Source: Chloroflexota bacterium (GTDB lineage: Bacteria; Chloroflexota; Anaerolineae; Aggregatilineales; Phototrophicaceae). Taken from it: a stretch of 64,000 nt of DNA. Both the position numbers and the translations under genes were made by a program. This document shows, piece by piece, positions 45,250 through 53,766 of the stretch (positions are counted from its first letter, which is position 1; the number at the start of each line of letters is the position of its first letter). The DNA is taken from positions 1 to 64,000 of the forward strand of contig WTGN01000027.1 of NCBI GenBank assembly GCA_011523545.1, written 5' to 3'. Below the pieces are notes generated by a model. It had not been told where the DNA came from and ran no database searches. It worked only from the letters and a program-made list of their open reading frames with translations.

Positions 45250-46083
45250 TTAGAGCCCCCATATTACGCGGTAGAAAGGCGCCTCGGGATTCGCGATATT
45301 CAGCTCGGCAACTGGGATTGCGCGGCTGCTGTAATTCTCCGCCAGCACATCGTAGAGTTTGACTTTCTCGCTCATGACTGCCGCCGAGTCGCTGCCCATC
45401 CATATTTGCCAGCCCAATTCATTTGTCCAACCGAGACCGTGCACGGGATGAAAACTCAGGTGCTCTCCCTCGGGCAGAATCTGCCTGAGTTTCAGCGCGC
45501 CCAACACCATATCGCCGGTGAAATCTTCAGCGCGCGGCATGGGCCCGCCATAATCGCCCGCCACGAGATGAATATGCAGCAGATTCGGCATCTCGGCGCG
45601 GGCCGGCATCGCCCGCCCCTGAATATCGAGCCAGGTTTCGCCGTCGGCGTCCGCCCAGATAAGGGCGGGCTGGCTTTCTTGCACGATGATCGTAATCAGG
45701 TTTGGCGGCCATCCAAGCTCTACCGAGATATCGGCGATCGAATTCGAACGCAATACACTTTGACGAATCTCTTCCGGGTCCAGCCAGAACATGTGATAAT
45801 CTGCGATATCAGCAAAGGCGAAGACTTCTTCGCGGCTTACGTAGTCGTTGCCGCGCACCTGTATCGACCGCACATAGAACACATCGCTGGAAAAGAATAG
45901 CACGAGAACGGCCCCGAAAAGGAGAAACATGAGCGCGCTGGACAAGCGCCAACGCGAAAAAGCCCGCCGGCGTCGGCCGCGCGTCGGCGCCGCCCGCTTG
46001 GGCGCGGTACCGGGCGCAAACCGATGCAGCACACCGGGCGGTCGATCCGGTTGCCGTCTATGGGCTTGAACGTGACTAACCAC
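45250..46083 (-). CDS. ftsQ: Cell division protein FtsQ/DivIB, N-terminal end uncertain
   Basis: Bitopic divisome protein. A basic cytoplasmic tail (RGRRRRAFSRWR) precedes one TM helix (about 51-70), then a POTRA domain (FYVRSIQVRGNDYVSREEVF to about 150) and a beta domain. The start is a GTG at 46083. A different frame (from an ATG at 46163) gives a natural-looking 40-residue N-terminus before running into a different frame within the tail; a single-base frameshift, real or from sequencing, may be hidden at about 46025-46060. The POTRA and TM make the family assignment safe. Confidence 0.85.
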   Translation of the reverse strand: MVSHVQAHRRQPDRPPGVLHRFAPGTAPKRAAPTRGRRRRAFSRWRLSSALMFLLFGAVLVLFFSSDVFYVRSIQVRGNDYVSREEVFAFADIADYHMFWLDPEEIRQSVLRSNSIADISVELGWPPNLITIIVQESQPALIWADADGETWLDIQGRAMPARAEMPNLLHIHLVAGDYGGPMPRAEDFTGDMVLGALKLRQILPEGEHLSFHPVHGLGWTNELGWQIWMGSDSAAVMSEKVKLYDVLAENYSSRAIPVAELNIANPEAPFYRVIWGL

Positions 46084-46181
46084 TCGGGGTCTTCCACAGG
46101 CTGCTTGATGCCGCCGTCGCTCAATTCGGTATTCAGTGTACTATTGCTCAAAATAGGGCGCAAACGGCCTGGCGCGCAATA

Positions 46182-47108
46182 TCAATCCCATTCGCCGAGC
46201 AGTTGAATCTCCAGCTCCAGCGTCAGATCGAAGGCTTCTTTGACCCGCTCTCGCACCAGGCAAATGAGTTGATAGTAATCGCGAGCGCTGGCGGCGTCGC
46301 CCGAATTGATGAAGAAATTTGCGTGGACGGGGGAGACTTGCACCGAACCGACGCGCGCGCCTTTCAATCCAGCCGCCTCCACCAGACGGCCGGCAAAATC
46401 CCCGAGCGGGTTTTTGAAGATGCTGCCGAGGCTGGCGCCCGCTGGCTGTGTGCGGCGCCGGTAATCATTGTTTTGTTCCATCCGCTTCTGAATCAATTCT
46501 GGATTGTCACGCTCTAGCTGGAAGCACGCATGCTTGATGAAGAAGCGCTTGTCCGCCCGCGCCTTTAGCTGCGAATGGCGGTAAGCGTAGTCGAGCTCGT
46601 CAGCATCGTACCAGCGCTCGCCGCCCGCGGCTTCAAGCACCAGGGCGCGCGTCAGTGAACTGGCGACATCGCCTCCGTGCGCGCCGGCGTTGTTGACCAC
46701 GGCGCCGCCGACTGTGCCCGGCACGGCGATCGCCCACTCCATGCCTTTCAGCCCATGCTCCTGGCAATAGCGCGCGAGGCGAATGAGACTGGTTCCGCTG
46801 CTGGCAGTGACGAAGGCCTCATCGCCGTCGTCTTCGTGGCTGATATCAGTCGCGCGGTTGATGATGGTCAAGCCGCGGATGCCGGCGTCGGCGACCAGAA
46901 CATTCGCGCCACCGCCTATCACCGTCACTGGCGTCTGTCGCTTCCAGGCTTGGTCGAGAAGTGGAATCAGGTCGCTGTAGCTTGGATCCTTGGCGATGTA
47001 AAGATAATCGGCCGGTCCACCGAGCCGCGCGGCCGTGTATCGAGCCAAGGCCTGTCCCCGGGGCAAGCTGTCGATTGAAGGCGAATGCGGCCTTTTCTTT
47101 TGAGTCAC
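46182..47108 (-). CDS. murB: UDP-N-acetylenolpyruvoylglucosamine reductase
   Basis: FAD enzyme that completes UDP-MurNAc. FAD site [36 protein letters not shown], the catalytic-Ser region [13 protein letters not shown] and a final Glu ([11 protein letters not shown]) are typical of the type with a compact C-terminal domain. 308 residues. The ATG overlaps the murC stop by four bases (ATGA). Confidence 0.95.
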   Translation of the reverse strand: MTQKKRPHSPSIDSLPRGQALARYTAARLGGPADYLYIAKDPSYSDLIPLLDQAWKRQTPVTVIGGGANVLVADAGIRGLTIINRATDISHEDDGDEAFVTASSGTSLIRLARYCQEHGLKGMEWAIAVPGTVGGAVVNNAGAHGGDVASSLTRALVLEAAGGERWYDADELDYAYRHSQLKARADKRFFIKHACFQLERDNPELIQKRMEQNNDYRRRTQPAGASLGSIFKNPLGDFAGRLVEAAGLKGARVGSVQVSPVHANFFINSGDAASARDYYQLICLVRERVKEAFDLTLELEIQLLGEWD

Positions 47109-48487
47109 CGTTGACCGCCGAGATACAAATCCGCAATCTGATTGGCATCGCCAGCGCTGAAGATCAGCGCGACAGCAGGCGGCCGGGCTCGGCGGCGCAG
47201 CGCGTCGACGGCGTCCTCGAAAGTGGGAACGTATGACGCCAACCGCTGCGGCGCCATGGCCGCGGCCAATGCCTTGCTCGTGATGCCTTCCAGCTGCTCT
47301 TCGCGGGCGGCGTAAATCGGGGTGATGAGGACGGCGTCCGCCCCCGCGAAAGCATTGACGAAGCCGGACCAGAACTGCTGGATGCGAGAATATGTATGCG
47401 GCTGCCAGATCGCCCAGATTTGATGCCCGGGATAACGCAACCGAGCGGCCTCGATATTGACCATGATTTCGGTGGGGTGGTGCGCGTAGTCGTCGATCAC
47501 GATGACGCCAGCGCGTTCGCCGCGGATATCAAAGCGGCGCGCCGTCGCCCGGAAACTTTGCAGAATGCGGGCGCTCTCCTCAGGGCGCACGCCGCGTTTG
47601 TCGGCTGCGATTAGGGCCGCCAGCGCATTGAGCGCATTGTGCACGCCAGGCACGGCCAGCTGGAGCCCCGCCCGCGGGCTGCCATGCTGTTCAACGGTCG
47701 CGGTCACCGTCCCGCCGCTGTCTCTGATGTCGATCAGCCGCCAATCCGCCGCCGGATTCTTGACGCCGTAGGTCGTCGCCTTGCCGCCGGCCCGCCGCAA
47801 ATCCTCGGCGATGGCCAGCGCCGCATCATCATCGGCGCAAGCGACCAGGTCGCCGCCCGGCGCCAGCTGGTTGACAAATTGGCGAAAGGCGTCCTGCATC
47901 TCAACTTCTGTTTTGAAGAAGTCAGGATGGTCGTGCTCTATATTGGTGACGATGGCTAAATCAGGCTGCACACCGTGGAACATATTGTCGTATTCATCGG
48001 CTTCAATGACGAAAGACGGGCCCTTGCCGACGCCGGCGTTCAAGCCCGAAGCCGCCAGCTGGCCGCCGACGATAAAGCTCGGGTCCTTGCCCGCGCGCTT
48101 CAAGATATGGATGATCATGGATGTCGTTGTCGTCTTGCCATGGGCGCCGGCCACGGCAATCGTATCACTGCCCCGCAGGACCGCCCCGATGAAGGCTTTG
48201 CGATTGTAAACGGGAATGTTCAGCGCGCGCGCCGCTTGAATTTCGACATGATCGGCCGGCGCCGCCGATGTCGCCAGGACGATATCCGCGCCCCGGACGA
48301 AACGCGCGTCATGGCCGCGGTGAATGCGAGCGCCGTCCGCCGCCAGGGCTGCCGTCAGTGGACCCCCCGCCAAATCCGAGCCGCTGACGGCATAGCCGCG
48401 CTCTAGTAGAACCCGCGCGATTGCCGAGAGGCCGGCGCCGCCGATCCCGATGAAGTGAATGCGCTGCCCCGGTTGCAGTTCCGCCAT
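47105..48487 (-). CDS. murC: UDP-N-acetylmuramate-L-alanine ligase
   Basis: Adds L-Ala to UDP-MurNAc using ATP. IHFIGIGGAGLSAIARVL at the N-terminus, ATP loop VAGAHGKTTTTSMI, EADEYDNMF and DDYAHHPTEI are all present. The ATG at 48487 (MAELQPG) is chosen because it lies 11 residues before the first strand; a longer in-frame reading upstream is not homologous. 460 residues. It is followed with overlap by murB. Confidence 0.95.
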   Translation of the reverse strand: MAELQPGQRIHFIGIGGAGLSAIARVLLERGYAVSGSDLAGGPLTAALAADGARIHRGHDARFVRGADIVLATSAAPADHVEIQAARALNIPVYNRKAFIGAVLRGSDTIAVAGAHGKTTTTSMIIHILKRAGKDPSFIVGGQLAASGLNAGVGKGPSFVIEADEYDNMFHGVQPDLAIVTNIEHDHPDFFKTEVEMQDAFRQFVNQLAPGGDLVACADDDAALAIAEDLRRAGGKATTYGVKNPAADWRLIDIRDSGGTVTATVEQHGSPRAGLQLAVPGVHNALNALAALIAADKRGVRPEESARILQSFRATARRFDIRGERAGVIVIDDYAHHPTEIMVNIEAARLRYPGHQIWAIWQPHTYSRIQQFWSGFVNAFAGADAVLITPIYAAREEQLEGITSKALAAAMAPQRLASYVPTFEDAVDALRRRARPPAVALIFSAGDANQIADLYLGGQR

Positions 48488-48527
48488 TTCGCTCGCCAGT
48501 CTTCCTTTTATGTCAATGTCAATTGCA

Positions 48528-49055
48528 TCAGACCAAGATGATGATGACCGCCAGGATGGCGACAACGGCCAGCGCGAGCAGGCCCCCGCCCCCGGCCAGG
48601 CCGCCGCTGAGCAAGACGACTGGCAGCGCGCCCACGCCTTGAAAACTGACCGATGTATCGGCCGGCGCAGACAGCAACTGCGGAAAGGGATAGCGGTTGA
48701 TGTCCAGGAAATACCAGATCGAGCCGGCGAATATGTAGCCATTGAAGAAGCCGACCGCGCCGCCAAAGATCATGTCTCTCAGTCTGCCCCTTTGCGCATC
48801 CTCGCGGAAGGCCAACAGGTTGCGATAAGACAGCCGGATCGCGCCCAGGTAAAGCGCCATTTGCAAGAGAAAGGTCTGCTCGTCAGTCAGCAGCAGATAA
48901 AGGCTGCCTCGCAACAGGCGGTCGAATTGGAAGATGGCGAAGAAACCGAGCAGGATCCCGGGCGTGCCGAGCAATTCGCGCCGCCAGCCGCGCAGCGCCC
49001 CCATGAGCGCAAAGAACAGCGCGATCGTCCACATTAGTGAGAGCAGGCTAATCAT
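48528..49055 (-). CDS. CvpA-like membrane protein B (dcw cluster)
   Basis: 175 residues with four or five membrane helices. It starts like CvpA proteins (MISLLSLMWTIALFFALMGALRGWRRELLGTPGI, shortened here: ...RGWRREL), has a conserved GGAVGFFNGYIFAGSIWYFLDIN near 98-120 and ends in a Gly/Leu-rich helix. It is a clear paralogue of the gene at 49198-49743. CvpA relatives are implicated in colicin production and envelope integrity; a division role here is inferred only from position between murG and murC. Confidence 0.72.
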   Translation of the reverse strand: MISLLSLMWTIALFFALMGALRGWRRELLGTPGILLGFFAIFQFDRLLRGSLYLLLTDEQTFLLQMALYLGAIRLSYRNLLAFREDAQRGRLRDMIFGGAVGFFNGYIFAGSIWYFLDINRYPFPQLLSAPADTSVSFQGVGALPVVLLSGGLAGGGGLLALAVVAILAVIIILV

Positions 49056-49120
49056 GCCAGACTCCGAATATCTCCAAGTGCAAGTCTATTCTTTCCGATG
49101 CGCCCGAAGTTAGTGATTTC

Positions 49121-49146
49121 TGTAGGGGCGAGACGGTGGCTCGCCC
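49121..49146. repeat. GGGCGA-type palindrome R3
   Basis: TGTAG followed by GGGCGAG / CTCGCCC with a seven-base loop, in the 142-base gap between the two CvpA-like genes. Compared with R2, both arms changed (CC/GG to G/C), keeping the pairing. Confidence 0.6.
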
Positions 49147-49197
49147 GCCTCTGCCACAGCTTGCCATACAATAATCTCACAATTGACTTGGCTCTGA

Positions 49198-49743
49198 TCA
49201 AATCAAGACTAACACCGTGATAAACAAGGCAATGACCGTCAGTGAGAGCAGTTCCCCGGGCGTTCCCGGTCCGGCAGCCAAGACGAAAAGCGGCAGATTG
49301 CTCACCGTGCCATGACTGAGCGAACCAGCCGCCGGCGCTTCAATATAGGGGGCGAGCGGGTAGTCGTTGATATGCATGAAATACCAGACGGAGCCGCTGA
49401 GCAAATAGCCGTTGAGCGCGCCAACGATGCCGCCCAGCGCTTTCGCTTGCAGCGCGTCGCGTCCCGCATTGTCGGGCTCGCTGCGCCCGCCGCCCCTGAG
49501 CGCCCGCGTTTGATAAGCGAAAAAAGCGATGATCAGCAAGACCGCGCATTGGAACAGAAACTTCCCGCCGGCCGAGACATTCCCCAACAGTTGCTCCCGA
49601 ATGGCGGCGTCAAACTGATGCAAGGCGAACAGACCAAGCGTGACGCCCGCCATTGCGATCACCTCTTTGGTCCAGCCGCGCCCCAGGCCGATGACGGCGA
49701 AGACCAGGATTGATACCCATACGAGCGTCACCAATTCGAGCAT
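49198..49743 (-). CDS. CvpA-like membrane protein A (dcw cluster)
   Basis: 181 residues, several membrane helices, starting MLELVTLVWVSILVFAVIGL then GRGWTKEVIAMAG. The shared core GGIVGALNGYLLSGSVWYFMHINDYPL (here cut: GALNGYLLSGSVWYF) aligns with FFNGYIFAGSIWYF of the neighbour. It begins one base after the murG stop, so it is translated with murG. Function unknown; same caveats as for its paralogue. Confidence 0.75.
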   Translation of the reverse strand: MLELVTLVWVSILVFAVIGLGRGWTKEVIAMAGVTLGLFALHQFDAAIREQLLGNVSAGGKFLFQCAVLLIIAFFAYQTRALRGGGRSEPDNAGRDALQAKALGGIVGALNGYLLSGSVWYFMHINDYPLAPYIEAPAAGSLSHGTVSNLPLFVLAAGPGTPGELLSLTVIALFITVLVLI

Positions 49744-49744
49744 G

Positions 49745-50848
49745 TCAAGCGCCGCCCGTTTCGATTAGCAGCTTGGCCAGATTGGCGGCCCCGTCGGGGT
49801 TCGCCAGCGCCCGCGAGCGCCTGCCCATCTCACGGAGACGCGCCTCGTCCTGCAACAGATTGCTGATTTCATCATACAGCCTGGATGACAGATCTTCATC
49901 ATTCAGCCGGATCGCCGCGCCGCGATCGCTGAGATAATCGGCATTCACTTTCTGATAGCGCCAGGCATACGGGTAGGGCGCCAGTATCGCCGGCAAGCCG
50001 AATAACGGCAGTTCGGCCAATGTGCTGGCGCCGGCGCGGCAAAGCGCCAGATCAGCGGCGGCGAAGGCCAAGGCCATATCGTCATGAAGATACGGGAAAG
50101 CCTGATAATCGGGATGCTCTCGCCGGTCGCCCGCCTCCCGCATAGCCCGCTCCCAATCCAGCTCGCCGGTGACATGCAGTATCTGGATGCCATCGGCCAA
50201 GAGGCGCTCAAGCTGCTCGCCCAGGGCGATATTGATGCTGCGCGCGCCGCGGCTGCCGCCGAAGACCAGCAGGGTCTTGCGCGAGGCATCCAGCTTGAAG
50301 CGTTCGAGCGCTTGTTCACGCGTGGCGTTCAGGCGGTTTTCCTGCAAGGGATATCCCACCGCGACAGTTTTTCCCTGCGGGAAAAAGCGCGCGGATGCCT
50401 CGACCGAGATGGCTATCTTCGCCGCGAAGCGCTGCAAGACTCTAATCGTCAATCCCGGTTCGATATCGGGCAGATAGATGACGATGGGAATGCGGAGCAG
50501 GCGCGCGGCCAGGGCCACGGGCAGGTTCGCCCAGCCGCCGGTCAGCAAAATCACCTGAGGTTTAATCCGCATGATCTTGAACAGCGCCTGCCCGGCTCCG
50601 ATCGTCAGCTTGACAAGGCTGGCCAAGGCGCGGAACGGATGCACGCCGTGCAGCGGACCGGCCAGGACTTCGTGACAGCCGCTGAAAGCGAGCGCCGATT
50701 CCCGCACCAGCGTACTTTCCATGCCGCCGGCGGCGCCCACAAAATACAGCTGGCGCGCCTCACTGCTGTCCCGCAATAGCGCTTGGGCGGTCGCCAGCGC
50801 GGGATAGACGTGCCCGCCGGTTCCGCCAGCTCCGATCAAAACTCGCAA
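49745..50848 (-). CDS. murG: Lipid II synthase MurG
   Basis: Membrane-associated GT-B transferase adding GlcNAc to lipid I. N-terminal GAGGTGGHVYPALATAQAL (G-loop 1), LTGGWANLPVALAARLL (G-loop 2-like), FGGSRGARSINIAL, and the UDP-GlcNAc signature CRAGASTLAELPLFGLPAILAPYPYAWRYQ (shortened: CRAGASTLAELPL) are present. 367 residues. The first 89 bases overlap the 3' end of ftsW in another frame. Confidence 0.95.
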   Translation of the reverse strand: MRVLIGAGGTGGHVYPALATAQALLRDSSEARQLYFVGAAGGMESTLVRESALAFSGCHEVLAGPLHGVHPFRALASLVKLTIGAGQALFKIMRIKPQVILLTGGWANLPVALAARLLRIPIVIYLPDIEPGLTIRVLQRFAAKIAISVEASARFFPQGKTVAVGYPLQENRLNATREQALERFKLDASRKTLLVFGGSRGARSINIALGEQLERLLADGIQILHVTGELDWERAMREAGDRREHPDYQAFPYLHDDMALAFAAADLALCRAGASTLAELPLFGLPAILAPYPYAWRYQKVNADYLSDRGAAIRLNDEDLSSRLYDEISNLLQDEARLREMGRRSRALANPDGAANLAKLLIETGGA

Positions 50849-52082
50849 TGTCGCTTCTCCGTTCAGAGCTTGACTTTTGCCGGGTCGCTATGCGATTGAC
50901 GCTTAACATCAGGCCGACGCCGATCATCACCACCATCAACGAGGACCCGCCGAAGCTGATGAAGGGCAGCGGCACGCCGGTGGAAGGGATCGCGCCGGTC
51001 ATGACGGCGATATTGAGCAGGGCCTGAATGATCACCCAGGAGGTGAAGCCGACGCAGAGCAGGGCGCCAAAACTGTCTTGCGCCCGGCGCGCCAGTTGAA
51101 AGCCGCGGATGGCGAAGACAATGTAGAGCGTCACCACGATAGCCGCGCCCATGACGCCGAGTTCCTCGCCGATGATGGCGAAGATGCTGTCCGTATGCGG
51201 CGCGGGCAAGGCGCCGAATTTCTGTTCCGAATGCCCGATGCCCACGCCAAACCAGCCGCCGCGCAGGAAGGCCGTTATCGCCTGCAGCGTGTGGTAATCC
51301 GACAAGGTCACATCATTGAAGCCGGCGACGAAATCGGCGATGCGGCGCTGGGCATAAGGCCAGCTCTCGATGACGACCAGGCTCACCGCGCCGGCAATGC
51401 CCCCAACGGCAGCCATCTGGATCAGATTGGCGCCCGCCACAAAATACATGACGCTGGCGGTCAGCGCGACGATCGCGGCCGAGCTGATGTCGGGCTGGTC
51501 CACGATCAAGAAGCTGACCGCGCCAACCACGACAAGGAAGGGCAGCAGGCCGTGAAAGACGCTGTCGACGCGTGTATTCTTCGAGCCGAGCCAGGCCGCC
51601 ATGTATAGCACAATGATGAACTCCGCCAGCTCGCCCGGCTGAAATCTTCCGCCGGCGAAGGAGCGCTGGGCGCCGAACCTCACCTCGCCGAATTCCAATA
51701 CTGCGACCAGCAGAACGATCGTCATCAGCAGCAGCCAAAAGGCGAATTTCTTCCAAAAGCGATAATCCACCGTGGCGAAGATTATCAGCGCCAGCGTGGC
51801 CAAAACTACATTTCTCAAGTGCTCTTCAATAAAGAATCCGGTCGCGCTGCCGTAGGTGCTGTTGCTCCAATCCCAGGTGGAGCTGAAGACCATCAAGGAG
51901 CCAATGGCCAGCAGCAGGACGACCACTGCCACCATCGGCTTGTCCAGCGTCGCCAACAAGCGCCGCCGCTGAAAACTGAGGGGACGGTGCCCCTCGTCAG
52001 CGGCGGCGGTGAAGCCCGCGCCGCGGCGTATCCTGCGGCGGATGCGCCTTTGCCGGCTGTCATGAAATGCGCGCTCAGTCAT
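50760..52082 (-). CDS. ftsW: Lipid II polymerase/flippase-type FtsW
   Basis: SEDS-family septal glycosyltransferase with about 10 membrane helices. TYGSATGFFIEEHLRN, RFQPGELAEFIIVLYMAAW and the C-terminal GAIPSTGVPLPFISFGGSSLMV (the SEDS signature, shown in part) are seen. The N-terminus is a long basic tail (about 50 residues, RRIRRRIRRG). A C-terminal tail of about 35 basic residues is encoded within the murG-overlapping stretch. 440 residues. Confidence 0.93.
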   Translation of the reverse strand: MTERAFHDSRQRRIRRRIRRGAGFTAAADEGHRPLSFQRRRLLATLDKPMVAVVVLLLAIGSLMVFSSTWDWSNSTYGSATGFFIEEHLRNVVLATLALIIFATVDYRFWKKFAFWLLLMTIVLLVAVLEFGEVRFGAQRSFAGGRFQPGELAEFIIVLYMAAWLGSKNTRVDSVFHGLLPFLVVVGAVSFLIVDQPDISSAAIVALTASVMYFVAGANLIQMAAVGGIAGAVSLVVIESWPYAQRRIADFVAGFNDVTLSDYHTLQAITAFLRGGWFGVGIGHSEQKFGALPAPHTDSIFAIIGEELGVMGAAIVVTLYIVFAIRGFQLARRAQDSFGALLCVGFTSWVIIQALLNIAVMTGAIPSTGVPLPFISFGGSSLMVVMIGVGLMLSVNRIATRQKSSSERRSDIASFDRSWRNRRARLSRAGDRPSAIAGQQ

Positions 52083-52138
52083 GCAATCCCTTTGTCAAAG
52101 TCGGGCGGCATGATACCGCGCGTAGACACTGCGGTTCT

Positions 52139-52151
52139 GTCGCCCCTACAA
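52139..52151. repeat. Half copy of the TGTAGGGGCGA element
   Basis: On the minus strand TGTAGGGGCGACA, the left half of R2/R3, in the gap between ftsW and murD. The second arm is absent. Confidence 0.4.
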
Positions 52152-52170
52152 GCCTTGAGCATGAGAGTCA

Positions 52171-53580
52171 TTATAGTTGAGATACCAACTGGCGAAAGTG
52201 CTCGCCGCGCTCAGCGAAATCCGCATAGGCGTCATAGCTGGTGCCACCCGGCGAGAGCAGCACGATGTCGCCCGATTGCGCCAGCGCCGCCGCTTGCTGT
52301 ACCGCCTCCGCCAGCGATTGCGCCCGCGACACTTGATTCGGGTCGACGCGCAGCTTGCCCAGGAGCGGCATCACCTTGCTCGCCACCTGTTTATCGCCAT
52401 CTTCGCCGAAGACGATGATGTGGCGCGCCTTGCGCAGCGCATATTGCAGCGCCGCCTCCCATGGCAGGTCCTTGTCCGCGCCGCCAATCAGCAGCACGAG
52501 CGGCTCATCGTAACTGGCGAGGGCGGCCAAGAGGCGCTCCGGCGCGGTTGCGATGCTGTCGTTGACCCAGGTGACGCCGGCCAGCGCGCGCACAGTTTCC
52601 AGTCGATGTTCGACCGCTTTGAACCGGCGAATCGCCTTGCGCATCACATCCGGCATGACGCCCGGCCGGTCAATGGCCAGGCCCATCGAACCGGTGATGG
52701 CGCAGGCGGCCAACGCATTCAAGACGTTGTGATCGCCGCGCAGAGGGATGTCCTCGCGCTCGCATACGACATGCGGGTTGGCGTCGTAGCTGGCGGAACC
52801 GGCGACAAGGAGCCGGCTGCCCAGCATGAAGGCGCCGTCCGGCACCATCTCGTAGCGGCTGAAGGCCGACAGCTCGCCCGCCACGACTTGCTCAAAGGCC
52901 TTGCTGCCGGCGTCATCCCAGCCGAGCACCGCCACATCGGCCGCCCTTTGATGCCGCAGAATGTTGGCTTTGGCGGCCGCATAGCGCTCAAAACTGCCAT
53001 GCCTGTCGAGATGGTTGGGCGTCAGATTGAGCAGGGCGGCTACGCGCGGGCTCAAGGTCATCAGTTCCAATTGAAAGCTGGACAGCTCCATGACGACGAT
53101 ATCACCCGCGCTGATTTTCGGCAGGTTCTCGATCAGCGGGTTGCCGATATTGCCGCCCAGCCAAACCTTGTAGCCGGCCGCTTCGACAATGTTGGCGACC
53201 ATTGCGCTCGTCGTCGTTTTGCCAGCGCTGCCGGTGATACCGATGACCGGCGCGGGGCAGCGCTCGAGGAAGAGCTGCGCGTCATTGGTCAAGGGGATGC
53301 CGCGCTCCATCGCCTCCTGCAGAACGGGCAAATCAAGCGGGACGCCGGCGGAGACGCAGATGCAGCGAGCGCCGATCAATACATCGTCCGGATGGCCGCC
53401 GATGTAGAAGCGCAGGCCGGGATAATCGCGCCGCCGCAAGCCCAGTTCTTTTGCGCCGCGGCTGTCCGTCACCGTGACTTCGGCGCCCACGCTCGGCAGC
53501 CAGCGGGCCAGCGCCCGGCCCTGGCGCCCAAAACCGAAGATGACAACCCGCTTGCCAGCCAGGGCGTCCCGTCCCGCCAT
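52171..53580 (-). CDS. murD: UDP-N-acetylmuramoyl-L-alanine-D-glutamate ligase
   Basis: Adds D-Glu to UDP-MurNAc-L-Ala. VVIFGFGRQGRALARWL (N-terminal Rossmann), ATP loop GITGSAGKTTTSAMV, ELSSFQLE, NLTPNHLDRHGSFE and VNDSIATAPE are all in place. The ATG at 53580 (MAGRDALAGKRVV) is chosen; in-frame codons upstream carry no homology. 469 residues. Confidence 0.95.
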   Translation of the reverse strand: MAGRDALAGKRVVIFGFGRQGRALARWLPSVGAEVTVTDSRGAKELGLRRRDYPGLRFYIGGHPDDVLIGARCICVSAGVPLDLPVLQEAMERGIPLTNDAQLFLERCPAPVIGITGSAGKTTTSAMVANIVEAAGYKVWLGGNIGNPLIENLPKISAGDIVVMELSSFQLELMTLSPRVAALLNLTPNHLDRHGSFERYAAAKANILRHQRAADVAVLGWDDAGSKAFEQVVAGELSAFSRYEMVPDGAFMLGSRLLVAGSASYDANPHVVCEREDIPLRGDHNVLNALAACAITGSMGLAIDRPGVMPDVMRKAIRRFKAVEHRLETVRALAGVTWVNDSIATAPERLLAALASYDEPLVLLIGGADKDLPWEAALQYALRKARHIIVFGEDGDKQVASKVMPLLGKLRVDPNQVSRAQSLAEAVQQAAALAQSGDIVLLSPGGTSYDAYADFAERGEHFRQLVSQL

Positions 53581-53628
53581 AGCTCGATATCCGTCTCCCA
53601 AACCAGCGAAACTGAGCAAACATCCTCA

Positions 53629-53634
53629 ATTATA
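53629..53634 (-). promoter_or_regulatory. Possible -10 element upstream of murD
   Basis: A perfect TATAAT on the minus strand about 49 bases before the murD ATG, in a 186-base gap after mraY. No good -35 is seen, so this is only a candidate internal promoter. Confidence 0.35.
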
Positions 53635-53766
53635 GTGCATTGGCCAATTGTGGTTCGACGCCAGCGCGCCAGAATTCTGACCTTAGAATCCTCATTCGCG
53701 GCGAATCACATTTGGGGGGCGCCGGCTCGCTCTCACGCGCTGCAGACATAATGCGCCCGCCAACCG

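Noticed and set aside
45598..45618. Copy of the hisS-leader palindrome inside ftsQ
   Set aside because: An 18-base match to the right arm at 26415-26432 exists, but there is no second arm and it reads in frame in ftsQ, so likely chance in GC-rich sequence.
52177..53751. 524-codon open frame on the plus strand opposite murD
   Set aside because: Antisense to murD with no domain signs and no SD.
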